Source: Mauremys mutica
Lineage: Eukaryota; Chordata; Testudines; Geoemydidae
Direction of reading: 5' to 3'
Assembly (NCBI RefSeq): GCF_020497125.1
Contig: NC_059072.1
Span: 305,244,781 to 305,308,780, forward strand
Length of the DNA: 64,000 nucleotides
The position numbers and the translations under genes are program-made. Positions within the stretch are counted from its first letter, which is position 1, and every line of letters begins with the position of its first letter. This document shows positions 22,743-34,182 of this stretch, one piece after another. The notes under the pieces were generated by a model, which worked only from the letters and a program-made list of their open reading frames with translations, made no database searches and was not told where the DNA came from.

Positions 22743-22969
22743 CGGGGGCGGCTCCAGGCACCAGCGCTTCAAGCGCGTGCCTGGGGCGGCAAGCCACGGG
22801 GGGCGCTCTGCCAGTCACCGCGAGGGCGGCAGGCAGGTTGCCTTCGGCGGCTTGCCTGCAGAGGGTCCGTTGGTCCCACGGCTTCGGTGGACTGCGGGAG
22901 GTCCGCCAAAGCCGCAGGACCAGCGGACCCTCCGTGCTTGGGGTGGCAAAATGTCTAGAGCCGCCCCTG
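22743..22969. mobile_element. Short hAT element with 8-bp target duplication
   Basis: Ends CGGGGGCGGCTC and, inverted, CAGGGGCGGCTC, flanked by perfect GGCTGGGG at 22735-22742 and 22970-22977. Non-coding; the interior (GCGTGCCTGGGGCGGCAAGC) is shared with 23639-23945. Confidence 0.88.
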
Positions 22970-23638
22970 GGCTGGGGGTACGGGCTCTGGGGTGGGGCAA
23001 GGCTGGGGATGAGTTTGAGGTGAAGGCAAGCTGCAGGACGGGACAGAGAGAAGGACTTTCCGCAGCCCTTTCCCTGCCGGCAGCGAGCTCTGGGGGAGCA
23101 GACCCCCCCTTTCCTGCCCACCCCCCCCCCAGTAGCACACTCATCTCCATCACTGTCACTGCATGTGCTGCTAGGGCCCCTCTCAGGTCTAGAAATATCC
23201 CTCGCCTCCCCCATGGTGGGTGACGTGGAGTACTGCTTGCGCCTCCTCCCCTGCTCTTGCCCCTGACTGTAGCCTCACGGGGGGTGAAGGATGGGGCTGC
23301 CTCCTTGCCCAGCATGGGCAGGAGCGGTGACTGTGGGCGGGGGGGCGGGGGCGGCCCTTGTGCTGGTGGAGGGTCCTGCCGGAAAAGGGAAGGGTCTGAG
23401 TGGAAGGGCAGGCTCAGAGTCAGTCTGCCTGGCAGTCGCAATGGGGGGCCCTAGGACCCTGCGGCAGCAGTTGCTGCAGGGCAGCATGGAGCTGCACGGA
23501 AGAGACAGGGACAGGCAAGAGGGGGCTGGAAAGGGGCAGCAGGTGGGGCTGGGGGGAGATACTCAGCCCCAAATATTGGTGGAGCTGGGCCACTGGGCTC
23601 TGAATATTGCTGGTGCCTGGGCACCAAGTAGGAATATA

Positions 23639-23945
23639 CAGGGGTGGATCCAAGCACCAGCGCAGTAAGCGCGTGCCTGGGGCAGCAAGCTGGGGGCAGG
23701 GGGCGGCGTGCTGGTCGCCATGAGGGCGGCAGTAAGGCAGCCTTCAGCAGCGTTTCTGTGGGAGGTTCTCCAGTCCCGCGGCTTCAGCTGCAATTCAGCG
23801 GCAGGTACACCGAAGGCGCAGGACTGTAGATCACCCGCAGAACTGCTGCCGAATCCGCGAGACTGGTAGATCACCCGCAGAAATGCCGCCGAAGGCTGCG
23901 TGACTGCTGTACTTGGGGCTGCAAAAAAACATAGAGCCACCTCTG
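23639..23945. mobile_element. Short hAT element with 8-bp target duplication
   Basis: Ends CAGGGGTGGATCC and, inverted, CAGAGGTGGCTC, flanked by perfect GGAATATA at 23631-23638 and 23946-23953. The interior has a local duplication, with two copies of GGTAGATCACCCGCAGAA-like sequence near 23828 and 23866. Confidence 0.88.
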
Positions 23946-24389
23946 GGAATATAACTTGCCTCCTATGATAGTGTCACCACCCCCTCTGGGGCTTGCATCA
24001 TGAGAAGGACCACCCAAATACCCCCAGGAGGTAAGGGAGGCAGTGTGAGAAGTGATAACTTGTCAATATCACTTTTCACAGAAGACTTTGCAGCCCATTG
24101 CCACCCTTACTTCTGCGCTGCTGCTGCCACTCCAGGGCTGACAGACGGAGCCTTGACACCTCCAGATGATAGATTGTGGGAGAAGGAGATCCTGAGCCCA
24201 GGCTTCCTCCCAGTGAGGGATGGGTGGGGGGAGGAGAGCCCGGGCCCGGGTGGTGGAACTCCAGCTGTCCCTTTTATTCCCACCGCTCATGTGCACATCT
24301 TTTGTGCACAAGCCCCAGCACTGACAGCCAGAACTCTGCAAAAAAAGAGAAAAAAGCATGCAGTTCTCGCCTTCCTTGAAACATTCCCG

Positions 24390-24431
24390 CTTCTCCCTTG
24401 GGAGGCCCACCCCATAGTTTGAGAAGCGCTG
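24390..24431. mobile_element. hAT-like right end, isolated
   Basis: CCCATAGTTTGAGAAGCGCT then G resembles the right end of a hAT element whose left end would read CAGCGCTTCTCAAAC. No left end was found nearby. Confidence 0.4.
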
Positions 24432-25364
24432 ATTTAGATGGAAAATAGGGACCAAAGGCTGTTAACATAACCCAGTACTGTCCACATTAAACAGTGTTAA
24501 GCAAGGTTCGGGATTTGGACAGAGATCTCAGTCTGCTTAGTACCATGACAAACATCATTAAACATCCTTTTATTAAAGATAAAGAAAAGAAGGAAAAACA
24601 CTGAAAACATTTGAAATGTAAAGTATTAAATAAGGTTTTCATTTTAACAACATTCCTTATTCCTTTTCCCTTTATTGGGGAGAGTTTTTAGAAGGAAAAT
24701 CCCCTAGTGTGATGGTGACTTAAATGGTGTCAAAGATGGTAATAACTGTCCTTTTGGATTAAAGAGAAGTTAGTTGAGATGAGCTGTTATTGTTAAAGTC
24801 CATTCCTATTTCATCTTAGATGGTGTTTGGGATTCAACTGGAGCTGGTGGGGTGGTGATGTCATCTGGATCCTTCTCTCTGGCCTGGTCTGAGGACATTT
24901 CTCAGGATCAGCATGACAAAGGCCTGGGGTCCCAGGAAGTGATGGGTGTGGAACCCAGGGTCGTGAAGTTCTCTAGTAGCTTCTGACTGGTCTTGCACAA
25001 GATTTCCTTAAGGACTCCAAAAAGGAGTGATAGTTGGAATAGCCATTCCCCTCATTAGTTTGCCCATCAATTAGGTCTAGATTCTGATACACCAAATTTG
25101 GTTTACTGATTTCCAGACACACAAAGTCCTTGAGTTATATCACTAGGCCCCTTTCTTGGGGCTAATTCAGTGGTTTTTTTGTCTGGTTTTCTTGCGTCTG
25201 TTTATAACATTATTAAAAATAACTTGACCTACTTTTCATGGTTAATTCCCAAGCAGGCAAAAAGTTATAGGCCCAATTGTCACTCCTAAAGGCACATTAG
25301 ACACATTTGAAGTATCGTTTATTATAGAATTTTCAAAAGAAGGTAAAAGTAAATTTTTTGTTTC
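24432..25364. other. Intergenic, no recognised gene
   Basis: Mixed-composition sequence; may be an unclassified repeat but no ends or coding remnant could be identified. Confidence 0.45.
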
Positions 25365-26060
25365 TGTGATGGGGTGGACTAGACCCAGAGGCCCCCTGCT
25401 GGAGGCCTCAGGGTCCTGCCACGCCCATCCCAGGAAAGGAGAAGTAATGAGGTCCTCCTAGCAGGCTAGAGTGACTGCAGGGGAAGCAGCCAATGAGAGG
25501 GGCTGCAGGGAACAGCCAATCAGGTCCCAGCAGGATCATATGAAAGGAGCTATAAGGCTGGACAGAGTGAGTTGCATCTGGTAGTGAGGATTGGAAGGAA
25601 CAAGAGGTGCTCCTGGTTGGCTGTAAGAGCTAAAGCAGGTAGTTACTAGTGGGGAGCAAGGACTGAGCTGGCTGATGGGACTCAACTAAGGTGGGCTGTA
25701 GGGAAGTGGCCCATGGAAACATAAAGCAGCAATTAATAAAGGGGTGCAGCATGAGGCTGCTATACTTAATGGGTCCCTGGGTTGGGATCCAGAGAGGTGG
25801 GTGGGACCAGGTTCCCCCCGCCCCCACCAGCCACTGGGGGGAAGTGGGTAGGCCCTAAGGAAGGCAATTAGAAGTGTGGCACCCCAGAGAAGGAGGCTGC
25901 ACTGGAACTGACTCATCAGGGAGCTGTGATCAGTGAACTGAGTCCAAAAGGGGTGGAAGGCAGGGGTCAGTAAGGACTCAAGTAGAGGCAAAGAGTCCCT
26001 AGGAAAGAAGCATGCAAGTAGCATGACTTTGCAAGATTAAGATAAAACCAAACCCTGCAG
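25365..26060 (+). mobile_element. Probable LTR fragment
   Basis: Starts TGTGATGGGGTGGAC and has GGAGCTATAAGGCTGG, a possible TATA region, near 25546. The start resembles the 5-prime end of the solo LTRs at 60771 and, on the minus strand, 46413. No CA end or target duplication was found, so the 3-prime end is probably lost. Confidence 0.5.
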
Positions 26061-26950
26061 AGCCAAACCAGCTGAGAATTAAAGAGTTGCAGATTCTATT
26101 CTATTTTATGCATTATCAAAAGAATTGTTTATTAAGTACTAGTTGGTGAAATCTGTGCAAATCCATTGGAGATAATGGGCTTTCACAGATGTCAGTCAGT
26201 CTAACTTGGCTTGCAAAATCTTTATAACAGTGATGGTGTCTAAGATGGAATCAACGAGTTTTTATTCTTATAGTTCAGGCTGAGTTTGCAGGGCTGACAG
26301 AAAAAAATATTGTAAACTGAGCAGATTTGAAAGATATTAAACATGGAACCCCACAATAGCATTTTAAAAATTCACTTTACAGAGTACAACTGCACTTTAA
26401 TAGCAATTATTAGTTATGGAATCACAAAAGAGAGGCAAAGAATAATGCAAAATTACAAGATATGATGCTTCCATTTCATATTTTAAAATAGAGTAAATAT
26501 TTTTGAAGAGTAGGGTTTTGAACAATGTAGAAAACTGAGGACATCCATCAACTTCATGAAAGTTGTTTTTGTTTGATTTATTAATTAACTGAATCTGTCA
26601 CAGATGTTTTTGTCTGTGTTGTAAGAAAATACTTTAAGTGATCCAAACTAGACATCTGAAAACAGCATCCCTTTTGTTGTTGTCAAAGATCGTGTATGGT
26701 AACATGTCTAGATGGCTTTTGGAACATCTGATACCCTGAAGGAATAACACTTATTTCTGTAATTCATGTAGGTCCTGAGGGGAGTCTAGATAATAAAAGA
26801 ATTGAAATATTTCTGAATAAATTAAAGGTTCCAACCATAATTTAAAATGAGAAGGTGACACCAGATGCTGATACTGCCCCCAGGGAAACTGAGAAGCCTT
26901 GAATGATTTGAATTTAAGGCTGTAGATGGCCTCCTACATGAAGGCAAGGA
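26061..26950. other. Intergenic, no recognised gene
   Basis: AT-rich sequence with nothing identifiable. Confidence 0.5.
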
Positions 26951-26955
26951 ACTGA

Positions 26956-27819
26956 GGGTATGGCTACACTTGTAGCTGTACAGCACTGGGAGTTAAACCT
27001 GTCTTCGTACTGCTGAGTAGGGAAAGCGCTGCAGTCTGTCCACACTGACAGCTGACAGCGCACTGTCATGGCCACATTTGCAGCATCTGCAGTGGCATTG
27101 GGAGCGGTGCATTATGGGCAGCTATCCCTGCATTCAAGTGGCTGCAACGTGCTTTTCAAAAGAGGGGGAGGGTGGAGTGTGACAGGGAGCGTGGGGGAGA
27201 GAAAGAGTGGATTTTTGGAGCCGACTCTGTGTCAGCTCCCTGTCTTGCAAGTTCCGACCCCCTCCCTCACCCCCTCTCACTCACTGAAAGCAAATAGCCC
27301 TCTCTGTTTTTTCCTCACAGACCAGATAAGCAGACGCTCCGAAACGGACCCCCCCCCCCCGCCCGCCACGCTGCTTCTCTCCTCAAGCCCCTTCCTTCCC
27401 CCTCTCTTCAAGCAAACACTAGCTGTGGGCGTTCCAAAGGGAGCCCCCCTGCCTCTGCTCATTCACAGCAAACAGGAGCTGTTTGTTTTTTTTATAAGCA
27501 GGTGCCGGAGCCCAGAGTTCACAACAAAACAAACAGAGGCATCACAACAAAACAAAGAGAGTAATTTTTACTTAAAAGGATTATGGGAAGGTTCCGGAGG
27601 TCAGTTACAGCGTAGTAAGATTATTCCCTGTTTACACTGGCACCCCAGCGCTGCAGCAGCAGCGCTATACTCTTTATTCGTCTAGTCGAGGTGGAGTACA
27701 AGCAGCGCTGTAGCCAGGGAGATACAGCGCTGTATGTGCGTTGCCAGTGTGGACGGGGAGTGAGTTACAGCACTGTAAAGCCACCACCAGCACCGTAACT
27801 CTCAAGTGTAGACAAGGCC
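26956..27819. mobile_element. Non-autonomous Harbinger-type element
   Basis: Left end GGGTATGGCTACACTTG, right end inverted GGCCTTGTCTACACTTG, flanked by TGA on both sides (26953-26955, 27820-27822). The interior repeats AGCGCTG motifs near both ends and has a C-run at about 27350. The 205-codon frame inside is not related to a known protein. Confidence 0.85.
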
Positions 27820-28140
27820 TGAATTACAGGAAGAAATACAGCCTTTCAATGTAAAGATACCCCTACAAGGAAGAATTGTTTACTCACTGAGTTGAGATTA
27901 ATTCAGATTATTCCCATGGGATTTACAGCAGGTTAATGTAATAATAGTTTACTTGAAAGTTAATAGTAATGCTATGTCTCAAAGACAATGACTCAGAGAT
28001 TTTTAAAGTTAGAAGGGATGTAGTGAGGCGGCCTGGCTCCCGACGGCCCCTGAGAGGGAGGAACCGGAACAGCCACCTCAGTGGGCGGAGCCACTGCCAC
28101 CTGTTCCCGCCCCCCGGAAGTCAAGGGGCGGGACAGGAAG

Positions 28141-28148
28141 TATAAAAG
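28141..28148 (+). promoter_or_regulatory. TATA box of the LTR-type unit
   Basis: TATAAAAG about 120 bases from the TG end, just downstream of the GC box-like GGGGCGGGAC. Confidence 0.55.
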
Positions 28149-28752
28149 CCCGGCCTCAGCACTCAGTTGGAGCCCAGCAGCCGGAGAGGACAGACGCTCC
28201 TGATCGGGCTCCTGCTGGACCGAGCCTGCCCCGAGCCAGGTACCCGGACGTGGATGGACCAAGCCTCCCTCGAGCCAGGCATCCTGACGCGGACCGACCG
28301 AGCCTCCCTCGAGCCAGGTACCCCGAGGGGGACTGGCCGAGCTTGCCCCGAGCCCGGTACCCCGAGGAGCGGCCCGAGTGGCCCCCTGACCCGAGTCCGG
28401 AGGAGCAGCCCGACCTAGACCGCCTTCACCACGCCGAGGAACCCATGGTGTGGGACCCCGCTGCCGAGCCCAGCGACGAGCAGGTACCCGAGGAGGGGGA
28501 GATGGAATGCAGCCCGGGGGTAGCCGAACCCTGTCCGGCTGAGGGCACGGATGTGCCCATGTCAGTGTGTTGCGGCCAGGATCCCCACTGACTGTAGCGG
28601 ATCCACGCCGCTGTTAGGGCCCCGGGCTGGGACACAGTGGAGTGGGTGGGCCTGTGTCCCCCCTGCCACCCCACTCACGGGTGGCAGACTCCCCCTCCTG
28701 CCAGCACTCAGGCGGAGAAGCCGGCACTTACCTGAGCTTCCTGAGGCTGATG

Positions 28753-29455
28753 CCCTGCCCTGCCCCAGAGGGCCAGGGCTTATTGAACTGCTGTTGCCCT
28801 GCCCTGCCCCAGAGGGCCAGGGCTTATTGAACTGCTGTTGCCCTGCCCTGCCCCAGAGGGCCAGGGCTTATTGAACTGCTGTTGCCCTGCCCTGCCCCAG
28901 AGGGCCAGGGCTTATTGAACTGCTGTTGCCCTGCCCTGCCCCAGAGGGCCAGGGCTTATTGAACTGCTGTTGCCCTGCCCTGCCCCAGAGGGCCAGGGCT
29001 TATTGAACTGCTGTTGCCCTGCCCTGCCCCAGAGGGCCAGGGCTTATTGAACTGCTGTTGCCCTGCCCTGCCCCAGAGGGCCAGGGCTTATTGAACTGCT
29101 GTTGCCCTGCCCTGCCCCAGAGGGCCAGGGCTTATTGAACTGCTGTTGCCCTGCCCTGCCCCAGAGGGCCAGGGCTTATTGAACTGCTGTTGCCCTGCCC
29201 TGCCCCAGAGGGCCAGGGCTTATTGAACTGCTGTTGCCCTGCCCTGCCCCAGAGGGCCAGGGCTTATTGAACTGCTGTTGCCCTGCCCTGCCCCAGAGGG
29301 CCAGGGCTTATTGAACTGCTGTTGCCCTGCCCTGCCCCAGAGGGCCAGGGCTTATTGAACTGCTGTTGCCCTGCCCTGCCCCAGAGGGCCAGGGCTTATT
29401 GAACTGCTGTTGCCCTGCCCTGCCCCAGAGGGCCAGGGCTTATCGAACTGCTGTT
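28753..29455. repeat. 44-bp minisatellite, sixteen copies
   Basis: Unit of exactly 44 bases containing CCAGAGGGCCAGGGCTTATT and GAACTGCTGTTGCCCTGCCC. Sixteen copies, with AGAGGG anchors from 28767 to 29427 at a constant step of 44. The only clear difference is TTATCG for TTATTG in the last copy. The period is not a multiple of three and stops occur, so it is not coding. Less regular related units continue to about 30000. Confidence 0.97.
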
Positions 29456-30066
29456 TTGCTGCCCGCCCTGACTGAGGGCTTGGGCTTAAACTAGTGACTT
29501 TGTGTGCTCAGCCCCTGCTGTGAGGAACTGAGCCTAGAACTGCTGTGTTTGGTGCCCCACCCTGAGCTAGGGCTTGGGCTTCTTGACTTGATTACTGCTC
29601 AGCTCCTGCTTTAAGGACCTGAGCCCTGAACTATTATTACTGCTCAGCCCCTGCCTGAGGGTCTGAGCCCTGCCTCTTGTGTGCTGCCCCGCCCTGAGCT
29701 AGGGCTTGGGGCTTACTGACTTAGACTGCTGCTCAGCCCCTGCCTGAGGGTCTGAGCCCTGCCTCTTGTGTGCTGCCCCGCCCTGAGCTAGGGCTTGGGC
29801 TTACTGACTTAGACTGCTGCTCAGCCCTGCCTGAGGGTCTGAGGCCTGCCTCTTGTGTGCTGCCCCGCCCTGAGCTAGGGCTTGGGGGCTTACTGACTTT
29901 GCCATTGCTCAGCTCCGGCTGCCAGGACCGGAGCTTAGAACTGGTTAGCTGCCCCGCCCTGACTGAGGGCTGGGACTCACTGCACTAACCGTGTGCCTTC
30001 TGTTCAGCCCCTGCTTGAGGGGCCGAACCCCCAAGACCTTCAGAACCCAGAGACTGATTTGAGCCG
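29456..30066. repeat. Degenerate repeats downstream of the minisatellite
   Basis: Units with GCCCCGCCCTGAGCTAGGGC and TGCCTGAGGGTCTGAGCC recur about four times between 29640 and 29900 with variable spacing, apparently an older, diverged array in the same LTR-type unit. Confidence 0.7.
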
Positions 30067-30798
30067 TGTAGTAAGGCGGCCTGGCTCCCGACGGCCCCTG
30101 AGAGGGCACGGCCCCAACCTCGGACTATTACAAGGGACCATTATCATATCTGACCTGCTGCATAATGCAGGTCAATGAATCTGACCCAATAATTTCTGCA
30201 TCAAGCTCATAACTTCTGGCAGACCTACAATATATCTTTTTTGGAAGACATCTAGTCTTGATTTACAGACTTCAAATGATGGAGAATCTACCACATCCTA
30301 GGTAAATTGTTCCAATGGCTAATACATTTTCTAGACAAAATTTCAAATCCCTTTTTTTCTAGTGTGAATTTAGTTAGCTTTAACCTCCAACCATTGGATC
30401 CTGTTATCTCTTTTTCTGCTAGATTGAAGAGTTTTCTGCTATCAGACATCTTCTGCATGTTGGTATTTCCTATTACATTATTTTCTAGATAGGTCCTTAC
30501 AGTACCCTCATAGAATTTCACCCACTTATCTCTGTTGAACCAATAACTTGTGTTTGACTTAAGCATATCTTCCAGAAAGGCGTCTTATCTTGATATCAAG
30601 ACTTGGAGATAGTAGTTTGTTCCAATAGTTAATTCCCTTCATTATTAAAAAATTGTGGCTTATTTCCAATTTGAATGTATCTGGCTTTAAATTCCAGCCA
30701 TTGGTTCTTGTTATGCCTTTCTTTGCTAAGTTAAAGAGCCCTTTATTTCCTGCCATTTTCTCCCTTTGATGGTATTTTGAGCAGTTATTTCTCTATGG

Positions 30799-31105
30799 CA
30801 GGGGTCGGCAACCTTTCAGAGGTGGTGTGCCGAGTCTTCATTTATTCACTCTGATTTAAGGTTTCGCAAGCCAGTAATACATCTTAACATTTTTAGAAAA
30901 TCTCTTTCTATAAGTCTATAATATATAAATAAACTATTGTTGTACGTAATATAAATAAGGTTTTAAAATGCTTAAGAAGCTTCATTTAAAATTAAATTAA
31001 AATGCAGAGCCCTCCCTGGGGGCCAGGACCCAGGCAGCGTGAGTGCCACTGAAAATCAGCTTGTGTGCCGCCTTTGGCACGTGTGCCATAGGTTGCCTAC
31101 CCCTG
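30799..31105. mobile_element. Short hAT element
   Basis: Left CAGGGGTCGGCAACC, right inverted CAGGGGTAGGCAACC; flanks CTCTATGG and CACTATGG match at seven of eight bases. AT-rich interior unlike the GC-rich fold-back elements with the same ends at 12174 and 53339. Confidence 0.85.
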
Positions 31106-31960
31106 CACTATGGTCTATCTTCTTAAGCCTTTTACCATAGGCCATTTTCTGTAGGCCATGAATAATTTTTGTGACTCTTCATTGCACCCTCTCCATTTTT
31201 TTAACTCTACCATTTTAAAATGTAGACACCAGAGCTGAATGCAGTAATCAAGTATCTGTCACACCAATGCAATGTACAGAGGTAAAATCACCCCCCCCAC
31301 TTCCCTGTTTAGAAATCTAAGGATCCCATTAGTCCTTTTTGTCACACAGCATCAACACATGTTCATTTATTTGTCCACTATTACCCCTAAATCCTTTTCA
31401 GAGTTACTGCTTTCCAGGATACAGGACCCCATTCTGTAGGTATCATCAACATGCTTTGTCCTAGATGTCCTTGCATTTGGCTATAATGACCTTGCATTTG
31501 GCTATATTAAAACACATTCTGGTTGGCTGAGCCCAGTTTACTAGGTGATCCAGATTGTTCTGTATGACTGCTGTGCCCTCATCATTATTTACCACTCTGC
31601 CAATCTTTGGTCATCCACAAATTTTATCAACATTGATTTTATGTTTTACTGCAAGATCATTGATAAAAATGTTTAAGAGCTTCAGGCCTAGAGCTGATTT
31701 CTGTGTAATCCACCCAGGAACATCACATTCAGTAATGATTCCACATTGACAACTCTGAATCTGTTCTGAATCTGTTTAATATGTACTTTATTGATATTGT
31801 ATAGTGCTAATTTTTTAATCATATGTTTGACCAGACCTATTCTCCATAAAGTCATGTTGACTGGCTTTTAATTCTTTATCGTTTGAATCCCGTATCAGTT
31901 GTTGAATTGATTTGTCCAGGATTGTTGTCAGGCTAGCAATGGCCCAGATTCTCTGTGGCA

Positions 31961-33815
31961 TGCAATGGAGATTGGATGCAGAGTGGATGGATGGGGCATA
32001 ATAGGCAGCCAGTTGCAGATCCCTGATTCTTAGGAAAAATCTGTGCGTGTCTTGGCAGGATTCTGTAAACCAAGGATTCTGTAAACACTGCCATTTGGTA
32101 TTTAGAACTTGCTAAACATTTTTAACTATGGGCCAAATTCTGATCTGTTACAACTAGGTAAATGAAGAGTAATTTCATTACTGAAATAAAACATTTTTAT
32201 ATAATCATACCCTACAAAGAGAACATTTTCATTTCCTGAAATATAAAATTAATTTAGATTTTCACATGAATTTTTATCATGTTAACCTACTAATTGTTTG
32301 TTTAAAATGAATGACTAATATCTGTATATCATTAATTAGCCCACAACTGGGTACTGAAATCTGAATACAGCTCTCTGTTTTTCTCCATCTTGGGCTCTCT
32401 GAATTAAATCTATATGAAGAAAATAATTTTAGGATACATGTAAAAGTTTATCATCTTTCCCCTAACTAAACTTCATTAACCCTATCTTTAAAAGCTTTAT
32501 TTTATCAATGAAGGTATTTTCCTTTTTCTTTAATTTAAAGCAAGAGTATTATACTCAGTATAAAACTATATAACAGTTTTTGGGTTTTTTTTTAATTACA
32601 TCCCACCTACAAAAAATGCTGAAACAAATTTTTCAGCATTGAATGCTACCCTGGGTGGAAAGGATAGTTTAGATACTAAAGTAAACTTTATGCTCAGATT
32701 ATGCATTAATAGTTTATTTAAAAACTGGTCAAAAATTTTTTGAAGAACAGAGAGACCCCAGCGTGGGTACTTATGAAGGAAGAGTTTGCTCAGCCAAGCA
32801 CAGGTTATTATCTAGGCCTCAGCCTCCTCCCAAATGAAGTATTGGAAATCCTGCTTTATAAACTACATTAGATACTGTGGGGAAAAGTTCCAGTGTCCAA
32901 TGTTATAAAATGTTAACTAGATAGTTTACAACAGGAAATAATAAAAAAGACTTTTGTTTTTAAATTACATTTTTAATTTTTCAGGAGGAAGGGATGAAAT
33001 ATTTTGAGCAATGACTACTAGACTTTCTCTGCAGTGTTTTCATTTTAAGAATTGAGGAGCTTTTGAAATATTGAGATGTAAGTATCAAACTTGAACTACA
33101 CAGCTTTACTCATAGTATTCTGAAGGCATTAATCCAGTTAAAGTCAATGGGAAATTCCAAGGCATTGAGGAAAGATGACAGCATGATGATCTCTGCTCAT
33201 TTATTTATTTGGTTGTGAGATATTTAAATGTTATTTTCAAGCATTAGGTAGTCTCACTTCAGACCATATTTCTCAAAGTTCTTAATCTCACTCCAAAAGA
33301 AGATTGTTTTCACTTTCACTGTCAACAGCAGAGCCAACTATACTTCGGGACAGATATAATAAATTAGCTGTCAAGAAATCTACCAGTATTACCCTTGGAA
33401 GTATAGACCTTGAGCTGTTCTTTATATTGTGCTTCAAACAACAAACTGTTCTTGGGCAATGTTTATTGATAATGACGAGAATATAAGAAAAAAATGTTGA
33501 GACCCAGATGACATTTAACTGTCAACAAGAATAAGTCTGTTACTTCAAGCTTACTGTGAAGTTTACATATGGTGTTTCAGTGGAAACAATAGAACTGTCT
33601 TTTGTAGTTTCTGAGTTTATGCTGAAATCCATGCTTTTTCTTTTGTATTTTATCACTATGCTTGTGACTATTATCTGTAAAACTGTGTACTTGACTTGGT
33701 TTTTCTATAGCCATTTCCTTGAATGAACTAATCTTCAGAATTAAATGAAAAAACTTCTTGGGAAATATGTCTGAAGAGCAATAAAATTAAAATATGAATT
33801 GAGAAATTTCAGTTT
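31961..33815. other. Intergenic, no recognised gene
   Basis: AT-rich sequence with nothing identifiable. Confidence 0.55.
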
Positions 33816-34178
33816 ATTAGAGCTATGGCTGGCCCTTGACCCAAATGGCGCCCTAGGCGAGGAGAGTCTTAAGCACCCCCTCTCCGTTTATTAAACTTTT
33901 GAATACCTTATTCTTTATTGCATTTGTAGCCCATTTCACAACTTTGATGCACGATTTGCATGCATGGTTTATCCCTGTCTCATAAGATGATAAATTTTCA
34001 TGCTAGGATCTGTAAATCTATATTTATTCATGCAATATAAAAGTAAATAAAAAGTCTGTTTTCTCTAAGCTTAAAGAAACTTTTTAATTTTAAGAATAAC
34101 TGAAATGTACTAATATCAAGAAATTGAACTGTGCACCAACATTGGTTGGAACAGTATTAAGTAGTGTTAGAGTAGGTG
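33816..34178. other. Intergenic with possible repeat fragment
   Basis: The run CTGGCCCTTGACCCAAATGG followed by CGCCCTAGGCGAGGAGAG looks like part of a dispersed repeat, but no ends could be defined. Confidence 0.35.
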
Positions 34179-34182
34179 ACAG

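Larger units (their letters stand above)
21930..23640. repeat. GC-rich repeat tract upstream of ESD
   Basis: Composed of loosely repeated GGGAGGGAGTTTGGGGTG-like and GGCTCTGGGGCTGGG-like runs related to the blocks at 11.4-11.8 kb and 44.9-45.1 kb. Two hAT elements (22328-22564, 22743-22969) lie inside and a third (23639-23945) at its edge. The overlapping long ORFs on both strands are composition artefacts. Confidence 0.6.
28019..30132 (+). mobile_element. LTR-type unit with internal minisatellite
   Basis: Begins TGTAGTGAGG, ends ACTATTACA, and is flanked by a perfect 5-bp duplication AGGGA (28014-28018, 30133-30137). TG...CA ends with a 5-bp duplication are typical of LTR retroelements. A TATAAAAG box at 28141 follows GC-rich promoter-like sequence. 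The first 40 or so bases recur at 30067 (TGTAGTAAGGCGGCCTGGCT), just before the end. No gag-pol frame; best read as a long solo LTR. Orientation is taken from the TATA box. Confidence 0.75.
27990..31960 (-). mobile_element. Old CR1 LINE, interrupted by an LTR unit and a hAT element
   Basis: Minus-strand CR1: the RT region is at about 31200-31960, and the C-terminal ORF2 remnant at about 30288-30760 (LFNLAEKEITGSNGWRLKLT, HWNNLPR; compare [11 protein letters not shown] and LWNSLPEEV in the young CR1). The tail AGAAGGGACCATTATC at about 28011-28018 plus 30133-30145 is split by the 28019-30132 insertion. A hAT element sits at 30799-31105. Heavily mutated. Confidence 0.8.

Noticed and set aside
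21060..23940. Many overlapping ORFs of 60-240 codons on both strands
   Set aside because: They follow GC-rich repeat composition, overlap in several frames, show low-complexity Pro/Gly/Ala/Arg content and match no recognisable domain; hAT boundaries cut through them.
27068..27685. 205-codon plus-strand ORF
   Set aside because: Lies entirely inside the Harbinger-type element 26956-27819, is low-complexity and has no recognisable motif.
28753..29455. CRISPR-like array
   Set aside because: Direct tandem repeats with no unique spacers in a vertebrate genome; it is a minisatellite.
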